A stretch of 64,000 bases of DNA from assembly GCA_027924645.1 (NCBI GenBank), contig BSBN01000293.1, positions 5,480,501-5,544,500 on the forward strand. Reading direction: 5' to 3'. Below are positions 24,526-36,769 of this stretch, piece by piece. This DNA comes from Cunninghamia lanceolata (lineage: Eukaryota > Streptophyta > Pinopsida > Cupressales > Cupressaceae). The position numbers were made by a program, and so were the translations under genes. Position 1 is the stretch's first letter. Every line of letters starts with the position of its first letter. The notes under the pieces were generated by a model. The model did no database searches and was not told the origin of the DNA. It was given only the letters and a program-made list of their open reading frames with translations.

Positions 24526-25080
24526 TGATGCAGGAGCATCCGAAAGCATTCAAAATAGTTGGGATAGTTAATAGTGAAATTGCAGAGTACCGAGAGAGCG
24601 ACCTTGGAGAATACTGCATTTTACCACATTTGTATATTAGAGGCTATGGAGATAGACTTAGCATCTATACATAGTCATCTACAACATATCTGAAATTTAG
24701 AGCATTTGGGTTCATTTCCAGAGAGATATCGCTATTAGAAGATTACCTGTTTTCACATGTTTTCATAGAGCCGAACCGACAGTGTTCAGCGAAGTCTAAT
24801 CCAATTGTGGAGTAAATCTGTGACTTGCAGAGCCTAAAGGAACATTATTCAATGAAGTTTAGAACTTGTCCAACCTTCATGGCGATCCGCATGAAGTTTT
24901 ATGCACCAGTGGAGCAATACCTTGTGTTTAGGTCTGACATATCCATGTCTACACATTACCTGACTAGCTGTTGCAATTAGGCCGACTTGTTGATGTTTAG
25001 AAATATTGTGGAGCATATAAATAAGAGATAAAGGATTGTTTTTAGACAGTAATCAATAGCACGAAGATATGAAGGGAGAT

Positions 25081-26247
25081 TGATGCAGGAGCATTCGAGT
25101 CCACAAGCGATCTTGCATCAACCAAAAATAATTTATTTTAATTTTAATTTTTAGTGTGTGTTTTGGTTTATTTTGGTGGTCTCAAGCATCTCTCTATATC
25201 AGGAATCCAAATATTTAATTATATTTGCAAATTTCAAGTTTTTGCTTTGTCACAGTTTTAAGGCTTTGTTGAGCAGTTTTCACGAAAACAATTGTTTTTG
25301 AATATTTTAAAGGCTGGGAAAAAATTCTTTGACAGGAATACTCTTGAAGACATTTCACTAAATTTGCAAAAAGAATCAAAGTCATATCTTTCACTATTTA
25401 AGAGATTTTAATGCCAGACGTTTGTGCTGATGGTTTTACGAAAAAATTAATTTCTAGAGTTTTATCAATGCTGGAGAAAAATGGCTTGATGGGAAGCTTA
25501 GGAATGTTATTCTACACATCTGGACAAGTTTTCATGCAAAAAGGAGCTTCAAATAAAAAGTTATGGAAAAGGTTAATTTTCAAACATCCCGATGCATAGT
25601 GTTGATGTCATGAAGGGAAAATTTTTTCTCCAAATTTATTTGAGAAGATTCTAAGGATATTATTTAAGGTATTTAATTAATTTTCAAATATCAATGTGGG
25701 TGGAGGTAGAGAATCTTTAGTTTTAATATTTAATTTTTTGAATGAGGCAAGAATATGGAAAAGTCAAATATAAAATAGTAATTGCCTTGCATTAAGAGAA
25801 ATATTTAGAATGAAAGAGATGGATTCTAATTATAATAAGAGTCATTAAAAAAACTCCTCACTTTCTAAATGAAATGGCTATGTTGGAAGAAAGAAAGTTT
25901 CCAAAGTTGAAAGTTTTGTCCAATTTTGGAATGTTATTGCAAGTTTTAGAATGCAGATTTTAAAGGCTTTAAATAGAGGTTTTCAGCTAGAGAAAAAAGA
26001 GAAGGTGAAAGGAGTTTTGAGAGTAAGAAATATGTGGATGAGAGGGGATGGAAAAAAAATGAAAAGATGAGAGCATAAGGAAAGAGAGAGATTCTTGTAT
26101 GAGAAGCCATGGAAGGCCAAATGTAATAAATTTATTTATTTGTAATGTTACAGATTTATGAAGTTTTTTAAAAGTTTGATTTCAATAAAATGAGCATATT
26201 TGTTTGTTGCATATTTTACATTTGAGTGTTTGAGTTGTGCTGCATCA
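25081..26247 (+). repeat. Element D 5' LTR and adjoining PBS
   Basis: Ends GTGCTGCATCA. It is followed by TTTGGTATCAGAGCGGG (26248-26264), an initiator-Met PBS, after a 2-bp gap. It carries AATAAA-type and A-rich motifs near 26130-26190 that could serve polyadenylation. Confidence 0.88.
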
Positions 26248-26611
26248 TTTGGTATCAGAGCGGGTTGATCTTGAGTGTGCAGAGTATGCACCAGGACTGA
26301 GAGGAGTTTGTGAAGCAAATTATTTTCCTATGTGTTGAAGTATGAGATTTTTTTTTAATTGCAGAGAAAATTGATTTTGTGAGATATATGTTCACTGTCC
26401 TCCAGCAGAGAGAAAATCTAGGTAGAAGGTGTATAGACTTCTTCCACTGAGAGAAAGTGGGTAGAAGAGGTCTAGAAGAGGTGTATCTTCTAGAGTCTTT
26501 GTTGGGTAGAGGATAGTTATGAGTGAGTTTTGTTGCAGGGAGGACCTATAACTACAGAGAGCGTTGGCTCTAAAGTGTTTATTGAAATTACAGATTGAGA
26601 GTGTGAACAAA

Positions 26612-27388
26612 ATGTCTTTGAAGAAGAGGACAAGATGTGTCATGAAAAGACCTCTAAAGATTTCATATATAGAAAAGTGGGAAAGGAAGTTTATGGATAG
26701 TTTGAATGAAGAGTTGATAAAACTCTAGGATATAATGGATACATTAAAAGTTGAAATGAATAGAAGAAATGTTGACGATAAAAGGTGTGAGAAAAAATGT
26801 CTTGAAAGTGGCATGAAAGAGAAAAAGAACCTGATTGCAACTAAAACATGTCTTTTCAAAGGTATGGATATGTTGATGGATGAGATTGTAACAAAGAAGG
26901 GTGGTGATGAAAACCTTGTTTTAGATAAGGAAGAAAATAAAAATAAAGAAGTGGAAGTCCTCGACGATAATGAAAAAGAAGAAAAGAATGAGTTTGCAGC
27001 AGGAACATGTCTATTGGAAGGCATAAATAATGAGATGAAAGACATTGCAGCACAAGCTGAGATGGGGAACTTTCAGGGTCCTATATTTGATGAGAAGATT
27101 GGTGAAGATGAAGATGACTCTCTATTGAAAGAAGAGATAAGAAAAATAAATAGTTTATTGGAAGGAAAATTGTTAGATGAACCTAAAGAGTTAATGGAGA
27201 TGAATGTAAAGGATGAAGTAGAAGAAAAGGTTGCAGCAACATGTCTCATTGAAGGCATGGAAGATGTAGTAAAAGAAATTGCAGTAGTTGGTCATGTTGA
27301 AGACATAGAAATTGTAGTTGTTGAAGAGGAAGAAGATGTGAGAAGAGAAGTAGTTGCAGAGGTAAAGAAGAGTGAGATTCTAGCATAA
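26612..27388 (+). pseudogene. Element D acidic protein with repeated TCL-x-EG motif
   Basis: From the ATG at 26612 the frame runs to 27388 with one TAG at 26727-26729; the open part starts at 26735 (217 aa). It is very rich in Glu, Lys and Asp and probably coiled coil. Counting from 26735, a motif recurs at residues 38-51, 91-104 and 169-182: TCL, any residue, Glu/Lys, Gly, Met/Ile, then a spacer ending in (D/E)I. A weaker copy lies at 22-27. No zinc knuckle or enzyme domain is present. It holds the Gag position, but I cannot say what it does. Confidence 0.6.
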
Positions 27389-27779
27389 AATAATGAAGAT
27401 GATATACTATTATGGATTGAAGTAGTTAAAAAAGAATGGCATGCATTGATTATAGATGAAGAAAATGTGGTGCAACAGAGCACGATAGTATTTGTTGTCA
27501 TGCAATATGAAGAAGAGAAGAGAGGAGAGAATATTTGGAGGAGGTTGGAATATGGAGAAATAAATTCTATGGGTGGAGAGAAAGATGGCGAATAGAAACT
27601 GTAGAGGAGAACATGCAAAATTCTAAGTAGATGTTGGAAGTGGAGGAGGAAGAATGATTCTAATGTACCCACTACAGTGATGGAGTTCACTACAGGTTGT
27701 TTACAACTTGGAAGGATAGTTCTACTATTCAACTATATTTTGTGAGCCTATGCTCACAAACTTCTTACCCGACATGCAT
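27389..27779 (+). other. Element D 3' internal region
   Basis: Continues as purine-rich sequence with broken coding potential, then about 120 bp of AT-rich DNA before the 3' LTR. No clear polypurine tract is seen. Confidence 0.4.
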
Positions 27780-28883
27780 GATGCAGGAACATCTGGGTCC
27801 ATGAGCGATCTTGCATCAACCAAAAATATTTTATTTTAATTTTTAGTTTTGGTGTGTGTTTTGGTTTATTTTGGTGGTCTCAGGCATCTCTCTATATCAA
27901 GAATCCAAATATTTAATTATATTTGTAAATTTCAAGTTTTCGCTCTGTTGCATTTTTAAGGCTTTGTCGGGCAATTTTCATGAAAACAATTGTTTTTGAA
28001 GATTTTTAAAGGCTGTGAAAAAATCCTTTGATATGAATATTCTTCAAGACATTTCACTAAATTTGCAAATGGTTTTACAAGAAAATTAATTTCTAGAGTT
28101 TTATCAATGCTAGAGAAAAATAGTTTGGTGGGAAGCTTAGGAATGTTATTCTACACATCTAGGCAAGTTTTCATTCAAAAAGGAGCTTCCAATAAAAATT
28201 TATAGAAAAAGTCAATTTTTAGACATCCCGGTGCATAGTGTTGAAGTCATGAAGGAAAAATTTCTTCTCCAAATTTATTTGAGAATATTCTAAAGATATT
28301 ATTTAAGGTATTTAATTAATTTTCAAATATCAATGTGGGTGGAGGTAGAGAATCTTTAGTTTTAATATTCAATTTTTTGGATGAGGCAAGAATATGGAAA
28401 AATCAAATATAAAATAGTAATTGCCTTGCATTAAGAGAAATATTTAGAATGAAAGAGGTCGATTCTAATTATAACAAGAGCCATTAAACAAACTCCTCAA
28501 TTTCTAAATGAAATGGCTATGTTGGAAGAAAGAAAGTTTCCAAAGTTAAAAGTCTTGTCCAATTTTGGAATGTTATTGCAAGTTTTAGAATGCAGATTTT
28601 AAAGGCTTTAAATAGAGGTTTTCAGCTGGAGAAAAAAGAGAAGGTGAAAGGAGTTTTGAGAGTAATAAATATGTGGATGAGAGGGGATGGAAAAAAAAAG
28701 AAAATCTAAGAGCATAAGGAAAGAGAGATTCTTGTATGAGAAGCCATGGAAGGCCAAATGTAATAAATTTTTTTTTTGTTATGTTACAGATTTATGAAGT
28801 TTTTTACAAGTTTGAATTCAATAAAATGAGAATATATGTTTGTTGCATATTTTGCATTTGAGTGTTTGATTTGTTCTGCATCA
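27780..28883 (+). repeat. Element D 3' LTR
   Basis: Starts TGATGCAGGAACATC and ends TCTGCATCA. It aligns with 25081-26247 apart from the 63-bp deletion and scattered substitutions, and is followed by the TSD GAGAT. Confidence 0.9.
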
Positions 28884-29280
28884 GAGATCTTAAGTTGTTT
28901 TGATCCGAATGAGTAGCAGAATAGAGTAGAAGGGAGAACATGAAGCAGAATGAGTTGTAGAGTAGAGAATTGAGTTGTAGAAGAAAGAATTCATATTGTT
29001 GTATGAATCTTTTGTAATCCCTAGGTTGTGGCTTAGCATCTGTAAAGCCCTTGAGGCATGTGTAATTCAATTTTAAGTTATAATATAAGAGAAATGAGCT
29101 TTGAAGGCTGGGTTTTTCCTAGGATACATCTTGTGTTATGTGTTCAAAAATATTTTTATCTTTCTATTGATTAGTAGTTAACTTTCATTGCATATCCATT
29201 ATGATCATGGTGTTAGTTCAGTAGGCTACAAGGTTGGACAATCCCTCACCGGACCCTCCTACCTTGACTGCACCAACAAG

Positions 29281-29616
29281 TGGGGGCATGGATTTGGTAT
29301 GTAGTAACTTCAAGTAGCTATTTTAGGAGATTTGTGGCAATTATGACAAGATTATATGACAGGGTAAACACATGTAGTTGATGGTTGTTAGTGGCAGGCT
29401 AATTTTGGCAAGAAAGATGGAGTGGGAATCTCAAAATGTTTTTTAATTAATATTTACCACCAAATGGTGCATGGGAATTTGGGCACCCATTTTTATGCTA
29501 GAGATTACCATAGGAGATTGTGACCCATGGACAAAAACCCATTGGTTTTGGGAAGTAGAGGATGAAAACCCTTTGGTTCTTGAGGGAATTCTCATCCTGG
29601 GAGTGCATTGGAGCTT
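29281..29616. other. Spacer between elements C and E
   Basis: About 340 bp of unique-looking AT-rich sequence. It is the left flank of E and joins to 41681 onward in the pre-insertion state. No gene is seen. Confidence 0.5.
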
Positions 29617-29621
29617 CAAAG

Positions 29622-31648
29622 TGTTGGTGATTATTTTAACATAGTCATAATAATAGTTAAAATTCACATAAAATGAACCTAACTGACTTGAAAGATACGA
29701 AGAAATCGATTAAGATTTGCTTAATCCCAAGTTTAATATGGTCAGGTCTTGACCTGTTGGGCAAATTCAGTTGGTTGATATGAAGCTGTAATGTTCAAGG
29801 GGCCTTACGTGATTTAGGGTTTCTTGATGGTTTATTGGACTCAAACTATGCAAAAGATCATAAATATCAACATGTCAATCATTCCTTTTGCATAAACTTG
29901 TTACTGTGTTTCAAAGCTCCGTATGATTTATATTATTACAAGCTTTCTTCCTCTTCAATATTATGAAAACTGTCTACTTTCAACTCAACTATGCATGCTT
30001 CTTTCAAATATGAGACAATTTCCTTTAAATTTCTGTGTTTTAAGTTAAGTATTTGCATATGGGTTGGGAAAAGTTAGAAAGATCTATACTAAATTTCATT
30101 CATTCTACTTAAAGGATCTAATTGTTCTTTATGCACTCTGTAAATAATACAGCAATTTGATCAAATCCACAGACTAAAACTTTAAATGTGAGTTCTGAGC
30201 ATTTTCACAAACATACACCTAAGATTGCAAGCTTTAAGAGAAAATGTTTCAAACATAATGAAGAGCAAGAAAACACTCAGAAGATAGATGCAGAATTCTA
30301 AATTAAATTGTATTAGAAACATATAGTCATATAAGATTTACAATGTCTAAATGACTCCTAGCTTCATTGATCAAACTACAGAAAACTTACAAGCTTTACA
30401 GATACACTAAGGAAGCAGGATGTTCCACACATTCCTTATTACAGAAACAGGTGACCTCCTTCTACTCCTAAATGCTATGCTAAATACTATTTTTACAAAC
30501 TCTTGCTGTTACAAATCCCTATGTAGCCCTTGTGTAAAGTTTTACAGTGTAAAGGGGGGAATACATAGCTATGACCATCCCCAATACAACTCCAAAACCC
30601 TTGTTTAAACAATGGTTCAAACCTCTAGTTACAACATCAATGGTGGAGAAATCCTACCCAAAATATCCTTGATCGGCATGCATTAGATCTGGGCGTGATA
30701 TGCCCTTCTAGAAACCCTAGCAGCTTAATAATAACTTCTGTGGCCTACTATAATAAAGTTTCCAGCTGCATTCTGTCATCATCAATGAAGACCTTGACTT
30801 CTTGTGCTTCTTTGCAATCTGATCTCCTTTCTCTTCCTCTGAGATCTGATTTCCTCTTCTGTGATGTCATCGCCATTAAGTTTCATCTGCTTATTACCTT
30901 GATCCTGCGAATATTCATCCATTCATACCTGGTCAGAATGTTAGACATATATTAATCACAACCACTAACAAAACTGCATATATATTGTTTGCATTTCCCC
31001 TGTTGAAGTTATCATGTCCGCACTTGGCAGGAATCCACCTATTGCACCTACAAATTAAATGTTACGAAGCCCGAAAAAGGGGGGTGATATTCAGGAAGGG
31101 GGGTGATATTCAGGAAGGTGGGTGATATTCGGGAAGGGGGGTGATATTCTGGAAGGGGGGTGATATTCGGGATATCAGGTTTGACTAGAACTTTGACCGC
31201 ACATAACCCTCTTATTTGGCCAAATTTCAGGGTGATGTAAAAGGCAAACTTGCTTAGAATTTTACACTCTTTCACACCATGAGGTTTTTGATATGAAATA
31301 CTAACTTCTGACAAACTGACCTCATCATGGTGACCTGTCCACCCCCTCTAGGGTTATATGCATGACCTGATATGCATTTGATTAAAACACTCATAACTTG
31401 CAAAATACAGGGAATCTTAACATGGTTCAAAAAGAAACCCTAGCTCATTTTCGACAAGGATTTCACCTATACTTTGCCTTGGTACTCAAATGCATTTTTT
31501 GTCTAGTTTTAACAAAGTTTGTAACTTCCACCCTCTTTTTTCTTTTACCACCAAACAGAACAACAGACACAAGCAAAAAGCAACAGCCACAGTAGGGGTC
31601 CTCATTTTGCTAAGGAGTAAAATGGGGTGTGTTGTGAACATCACAACA
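29622..31648 (-). repeat. Element E 3' LTR
   Basis: 2,027 bp on the plus strand, from TGTTGGTGAT to ATCACAACA. It contains the 19-bp minisatellite in five units (31073-31168). I do not see a clear polypurine tract beside it at 31649 onward, which is unexpected. Confidence 0.88.
31073..31168. repeat. LTR minisatellite of element E, five units
   Basis: Tandem units of about 19 bp with consensus GGGAAGGGGGGTGATATTC. The plus strand has a six-G run per unit, so it could fold as a G-quadruplex; the element's own sense strand is the C-rich one. Confidence 0.92.
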
Positions 31649-32851
31649 ACTAGCAACCAAACAAAAAAATTAAATTCAAAGCATTAAAGAAAACTAAATG
31701 AAATAAATCCATAACTTCCAACTATCTTTCCTGCAAATCATTATTCAACTTGAGACCTAAGGTATTCAATAAGGGTGCATGAATTTTCCAATTTTAGTTT
31801 AAGTGGGTGCACGTGATTAATAATCCTCATCTTGAAGATTGGTTGAACAAACTAGTGACTAATTTTAGACTACGTAGTTGAGGATATTCCTTCATAGCCC
31901 ACCAGATAGAGCCTTACTGCCAGCAGGCATCCATAGCCCTAACAAGGTTATCGTTACAATTCTCCTAAGTAGAGCCCCACTACCAATGAGCGTCTATAGC
32001 CCTGGTAGAGTTACTTAGATGGCTTAATCTGGATTTTTAGTGTAATCCATTTTATTTATTTATTTTTATATTTTATATTTTATGATATTTGAAAAAAGAT
32101 TTCATAAGATGATGAAATTGTAACTTCATGATGCAAGGAATGAACACTTGCTAAAATTAAGCTGAGAATTGTAATGGTAGCAAGGGTGACCTCAGATTTT
32201 TCACCTAATATCTACACTGGTAGGTTCAACAAACCCAAAGATTTTAGGTGTGTCATCGTGAGAAACTCCCTTGAACACACAACTCACTATTATTGAATAC
32301 AAAATTTAACAAGTAAAACAACTCTCTACATTCATGACAGTCACAACAAGTTATGCATAAATTGCAAATGATTAACTTGAATATTCTAAATTTTATACTA
32401 TTTTCAATGGTTGTTGGCTTGCTCCTTAATACTCTAAAGAAAAATAAAGATCCCTGTTGAGGAGACAACAAACAACCAAACAAACAGACTGTACAAGAAA
32501 AATAAAAACAAAAAAAACAAAGCAAAAGAAGACTGTACAAAATAGGCTGCACAAACAACAAAATAGAAACAAAAATGACAAAACAAAAAGAAACAAAAAC
32601 AAAACTATACAAACAACTAACCTACAACAGCAAACAGTAAAAAAAGAAAACAGCAAAAGAAAACTATACACTACTTACACTATAATACACAAAAATGGAC
32701 TGCCCTTTACCTCAAGCCTAGAAGTAGTGTTTCAAATGTTGGCCATTAACTGGTAATGGCACATCTTCCCCAGTCAAGGTCTTGAGTCTGAATGTGTTGT
32801 CTCCTATTATTTCTGAGACTTGTAATGGACCTAACCATAGTTTGTTGAATT
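31649..32851 (-). other. Element E region between integrase and 3' LTR, with A/C-rich tract
   Basis: No domain is recognisable. From about 32460 to 32690 the plus strand is a low-complexity run of A and C (AACAAA-type phrases); frames there in either direction are compositional and not genes. Confidence 0.55.
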
Positions 32852-33950
32852 TTACATGACTCCCCTTCTTTTCATGTGCTTTTCCCAGCACAGCACTAAG
32901 TCTGATATCCTAAATGTTTTGACTCTTGCCCTCTTATCAAACCACCTCTTAACTACTGCTTGGTGTTTGGCAAATTTCTTGATGGCTTGACCTCTTTTCT
33001 CATCTAGTTGTAACATTTGTACTATCCTGGCCTCTCTATGATTATCAAAGCCTAAATACTCATTGGCAAACTTCCAAATTGGTATTCTCAGATTTATTGG
33101 AAGTATGGGATCAGTCCCATAGACTAAATGATAAGGTGCACTGCCTAAGGCTATTTTGAACTTGGTCCTATCTACCCACAGTGCATACTTTAACAAGTTA
33201 TTCCACTCTCTAGGACTCTTTGCAATTAGCTTCTTGATTATGTCTAATAAAATCTTGTTCATAGACTCAGCTAATCCATTACCTTGAGGGTAATAATTTG
33301 AAGAAAACTTTAAAACAATCTTGTATTCAAATGCCCATTTAGAAAACTTCAAAGAAGAGAAAGCAGAGCTATTATCACATACCAATGAATAGGGAGTTCC
33401 AAACTTGGTTATGATGTTCTCTTCAAGAAACTTGATAACTACCTCAGTCGTGAAGAACTTGCAACATGTGGCCTCAATCCACCTTGTACAGTAGTCCGTC
33501 ACCGTCAGTATGAACTTGTGTCTTGTAGAAGATGGAGGATTGATGACTCTAATAAAATCTAGGCCCCACTATGCAAATGGTCTTGATTCAATCACAGGTT
33601 GTAATGGATTGGTCTAATTTTTTCCCTTATCTGCTGAGGTCTGACAGGTGTGGCAATTCTTGATGTGACTTTGTATCTTTGAACATTGTGGGCCAGTAAT
33701 AGCCTGCCCTCAATATCTTATGTGTTGTAGCTAGATGAGAACCATGGCCAGTTTCATACTTGTCATGCAGTTCTATTAACACTTTATCCGCTTCAGCTCT
33801 GTTTAGACATCTCAAATAAATTCCATCGTGGTTCTTCCTGAATAGAAGACCTCCTTGCACCATATATTTTTGTGCTTTAATCTTCAAAGCCCTCCTCTGA
33901 GAAGCTTTCATCTTATTTGGGTACTTTCTAGATATCAAAAAAGTGTTCAA
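32852..33950 (-). pseudogene. Element E integrase, broken
   Basis: The piece 33627-33950 carries the N-terminal zinc-binding region (HGSHLATTHKILRAGYYWPT, with the Cys positions lost downstream). The piece 32852-33502, in another phase, carries the catalytic core and C-terminal part: Asp of VCDNSSAF and Glu of GNGLAESMNK are consistent with the second and third residues of the D-D-E triad, followed by a basic tail. It would join the cDNA to host DNA. Stop and phase change between the pieces make it non-functional. Confidence 0.85.
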
Positions 33951-35429
33951 ATCACCATACCAGCCTGATGCATCCCAGGAATTCAGTACATACTATTGTT
34001 TTATCAAATCTAGGTCTGTGTTTGTTATTGTTTGCACCAATGCCTACCCTCTGACCAGCTTCATGGGAATGATTTCCATGTCAAACTCTAGCACTGTGGT
34101 GATCCATTTGGCCCTCTTTTCCCCAGGTTCGTTCTGCATTAGTAGCATCTTTACTGCTATGTCTGGCACTATAGCTTTGACTTGGCTGCATAAAATATAA
34201 TGCCTAAACTTCTTTACAGCCCTCATCAGTACGAATGCTTGTCTTTTGGTATCCAAATATCACAGATGTGCATCCTTCAGAGGCACGCTCATAAATGCAA
34301 TGGGTTTTTCCTCATTGTCTACACCCTTCTGCGTTAGGGCAGCAGTGACTGAATGGGAGGATGTGAAGGAATAAATATAAAACAGCTTGGTGTAGTCTAG
34401 GCTCATCAGTACAAGAGCGTCAGAAATGGCTCACTTGATATCTTCGAACGCAGCTCTAGCCACAGGCATCCACTCCATCTGCGCATCTTTCTTCAACATG
34501 GCATTTAATGGCTGCACGATTTCTGCAAAACCCATGATGAACTTCCAAACAAAGTTAATTTTACCAAAAAATGATTTCAACTCTTTCCTACTGTTTGGTA
34601 TTTGCAAATTTTTTATCGATTCTATTCTATCTGGATCAATTAATATTCCATCTTCAGAAATGACATGCCCTAGTAATTTACCTTCAATTACTCCAAATGA
34701 ACATTTCTTAGGGTTAAGGGAAATTCCATACCTCTCACATCCCTTAAGTATTTTCCTGAGATCTTTAGCGTGAGTGGATGTAGTCTTGGAATACACAGTT
34801 AGATTGTCCATATACACAACAATGCACTTACCTGATAATCCACGGAATGCAATGTCCATGGCTCTCTGAAAAGTGGCACCTGCATTGATCAGACCAAAAG
34901 GCATTCTTTTATAGGCATAATTTCCCCATTTACAAGTGAAAGTGGTCTTTAATCTATCTTCTCTATCTATTAAGACTTGGTTATATCCTAAGAAACCATC
35001 TAAGAACGACATCATCTTTGCCCCATTAACTGCTTGCAATACTTTGTCTATGGGAGGCAGAGGATAATTGTCCTTCTCAGATGCTTTGTTCAATTTTTTG
35101 AAGTCTACACATAACCTGATGTCCCCACTTTTCTTTCTTATAGGTACTAAATTAGCTACCTAGGTGGAATGTCTAACTGGGAAAATTTTTCTGGCTGACT
35201 ATAACTTCTTTACTTCTTCGAAGATCAAAGGCTCTAAAATGGCATTCACAGGCCTTTGTTTCTGCCTAAATGGTTTAACCTCTGGTCTCAAGGGTATCAC
35301 ATGAGCGATGATGGATGTATCATATGTTTTCAAGTCTTCATACGTCCATGCTATTATGTGTTTATACTCTTTTAGAACATCTATAATTTCTTTTCTTAAT
35401 TTCTCAGAGAAAGCCTTTCCAATCAGCAC
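33951..35429 (-). pseudogene. Element E reverse transcriptase and RNase H, broken, with YMDN active site
   Basis: Pieces 35199-35429, 34431-35093 and 34044-34256 are in the same phase, with stops between. RT landmarks are FKKLNKASEKDNYPLPPID near 35070, the MPFGLINAGATFQRAM block near 34890, and the catalytic motif at 34803-34814, which reads Tyr-Met-Asp-Asn where Y-x-D-D is required. The following segment is typical of the Ty3 RNase H that adjoins RT. Loss of the second Asp alone should abolish polymerase activity. Confidence 0.88.
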
Positions 35430-35774
35430 ATTCTGTGGACTTTGCTATGTTCCCAAGTTGTATGGATCACACTTACCCCCTTCTATTTTGGTAAGTCATT
35501 CTATCTTATTACTCCATCAAAGTCAAAAATATGCTCTAATTCAATTACTCCTTTGGGTAAGAAGTTGCTCTTCAGGTTGATTATATCCTCTTTGTCCCAT
35601 GTTATCTCAAGCATTTCTTGTTCATCAATGATTTGAGCCTCAAATACCTCATTACAAGTCAGAAAATCAATAATTTGATGATCCCCTTAAAATACCTGAA
35701 AGTGTGTAACATTGTCTGGGATACTGGGAACATTAACTAATTCAACATCAAATTGCCTCAATCATGACAGTGTC

Positions 35775-36160
35775 AAGGGTTCTAGTGTGCTAGTGCATTT
35801 GGCCTGTGGTTCAATTCTCTAGGGATATGCTCTATGTTGAAAGCATCAAATGAATCTATTAAACCCCATACCCTATGTCTATAACAAATCATTTTCTTGT
35901 AATTGCAAGCATATAGTTTCCTTTCTTGTTTGACCACTAGCTCAAAATCTGAAAAATACCTTAATCATTTTCACCCTTTTCTTGATGGCCATGACAAGTC
36001 CCAAAATTAAGGCTTCATATTCAACAATATTGTTAGTACAGGAAAATTGTAACCTATACGCTGCTAGATATGATTTACCTTGAGGATCTGTGAGTTCAAC
36101 ACCTGCACCCACACCCTATTTTGATTTGGATCCGTCACATTTTAGTGTCCACATGCCATC
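35775..36160 (-). pseudogene. Element E additional RNase H upstream of RT
   Basis: On the minus strand the segment reads WTLKCDGSKSK, then a stop, then GVGAGVEL, TNNIVEYEALILGL, a frameshift near 35950, SDFELVVKQE and finally HIPRELNHRPNALAH. These are the hallmarks of plant or archaeal-type RNase H: Asp in CDGS (codon 36134-36136), Glu in EYEAL, Asp in SDFELV, and the C-terminal His-Pro-Arg block. A second RNase H of this type is known in Tat-group elements. Here it lies between protease and RT. Confidence 0.75.
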
Positions 36161-36241
36161 TTTATTTTTCTAACCTTTTACCTTGGCATGCTTTGTCCCT
36201 TCTATCACTTGTGAGGTGCTGGCCTGTTTATTCATGGGTAT

Positions 36242-36550
36242 TTATGTTTGGTCAACTTGCATATGTGTATTTTCAGTCTGTAAATCAGAAAGACAATTAT
36301 CTTTGTCCTTTACTCCTTTTAAATATGAAATCAGAGAATCTATATTATCTTGAAAGTATCTCTCTGGTTGATCAGGATTCACATTTCTCTCTTGCAGCCC
36401 TACCCTCTCCGTGCACTTTTTGTATTCATATTCAATGATGTCTTTGCACATTCCACAACTCTCCTCAGAATGTGGCCTATCATGAACTCTACATCTGTCC
36501 TTATATAGTTTACATTGGACTGGCAGATTTTGTTTAATGCACTCTTCCAT
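36242..36550 (-). pseudogene. Element E Cys/His-rich segment between protease and RNase H
   Basis: A 102-aa open stretch with Cys and His spaced as in CKLYKDRCRVHDRPH followed by CGMCKDIIEYEYKKC. It looks like a metal-binding module, but I do not recognise the family. It may be part of the polyprotein linker. Confidence 0.45.
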
Positions 36551-36769
36551 CTCTCATCTAATGGCATGACCAAATTTGTTCATTGCACTATTTTCTTCAT
36601 CCGAAGAATTTCCATCAGATTCAATGAATAATGCCATCTCATTGCTAACATATTTTTTTCTAGAGTTTAACATCATGATCTCTTCAATTTGTACCCCATT
36701 GTTAGTAATCCTATAAACACCAGGTTCGATTATACTCTGTTATCATGTGTTTCATCCTGGGTTCTGCCT

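Larger units (their letters stand above)
25081..28883 (+). mobile_element. Element D: short LTR element without pol, nested in element C
   Basis: 5' LTR 25081-26247 (1,167 bp), PBS, 1.5 kb internal region, 3' LTR 27780-28883 (1,104 bp). LTR ends TGATGCA/TGCATCA are exact inverted repeats, and GAGAT is duplicated at 25076-25080 and 28884-28888. The 3' LTR lacks about 63 bp present in the 5' LTR (around 25375-25440). No polymerase or integrase is encoded. Confidence 0.92.
21331..29275 (+). mobile_element. Element C: LTR element without pol, interrupted by element D
   Basis: 5' LTR 21331-22285, PBS-like site, about 2.2 kb of internal sequence with Gag-like frames, and a 3' LTR (24526-25080 continuing at 28889-29275) split by element D. 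LTR ends are TGATGTA/TGATGCA and TGCACCA, and ACAAG TSDs flank it. No protease, integrase or RT is present, so it depended on enzymes from another element. LTRs differ at several percent, so it is not recent. Confidence 0.88.
24526..29275 (+). repeat. Element C 3' LTR, split by element D
   Basis: The left part (24526-25080) and right part (28889-29275) align with the first and last parts of the 5' LTR. The break falls inside the phrase GAGATCTTAAG, and GAGAT is duplicated on both sides of D. Confidence 0.88.

Noticed and set aside
31073..31168. CRISPR-like regular repeat
   Set aside because: Units are head-to-tail without spacers and lie in both LTRs of a retrotransposon, so it is a minisatellite.
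32426..32756. Frames rich in Lys/Thr/Gln on one strand and Phe/Cys/Leu on the other
   Set aside because: They come from an A/C-rich low-complexity tract and have no domain.
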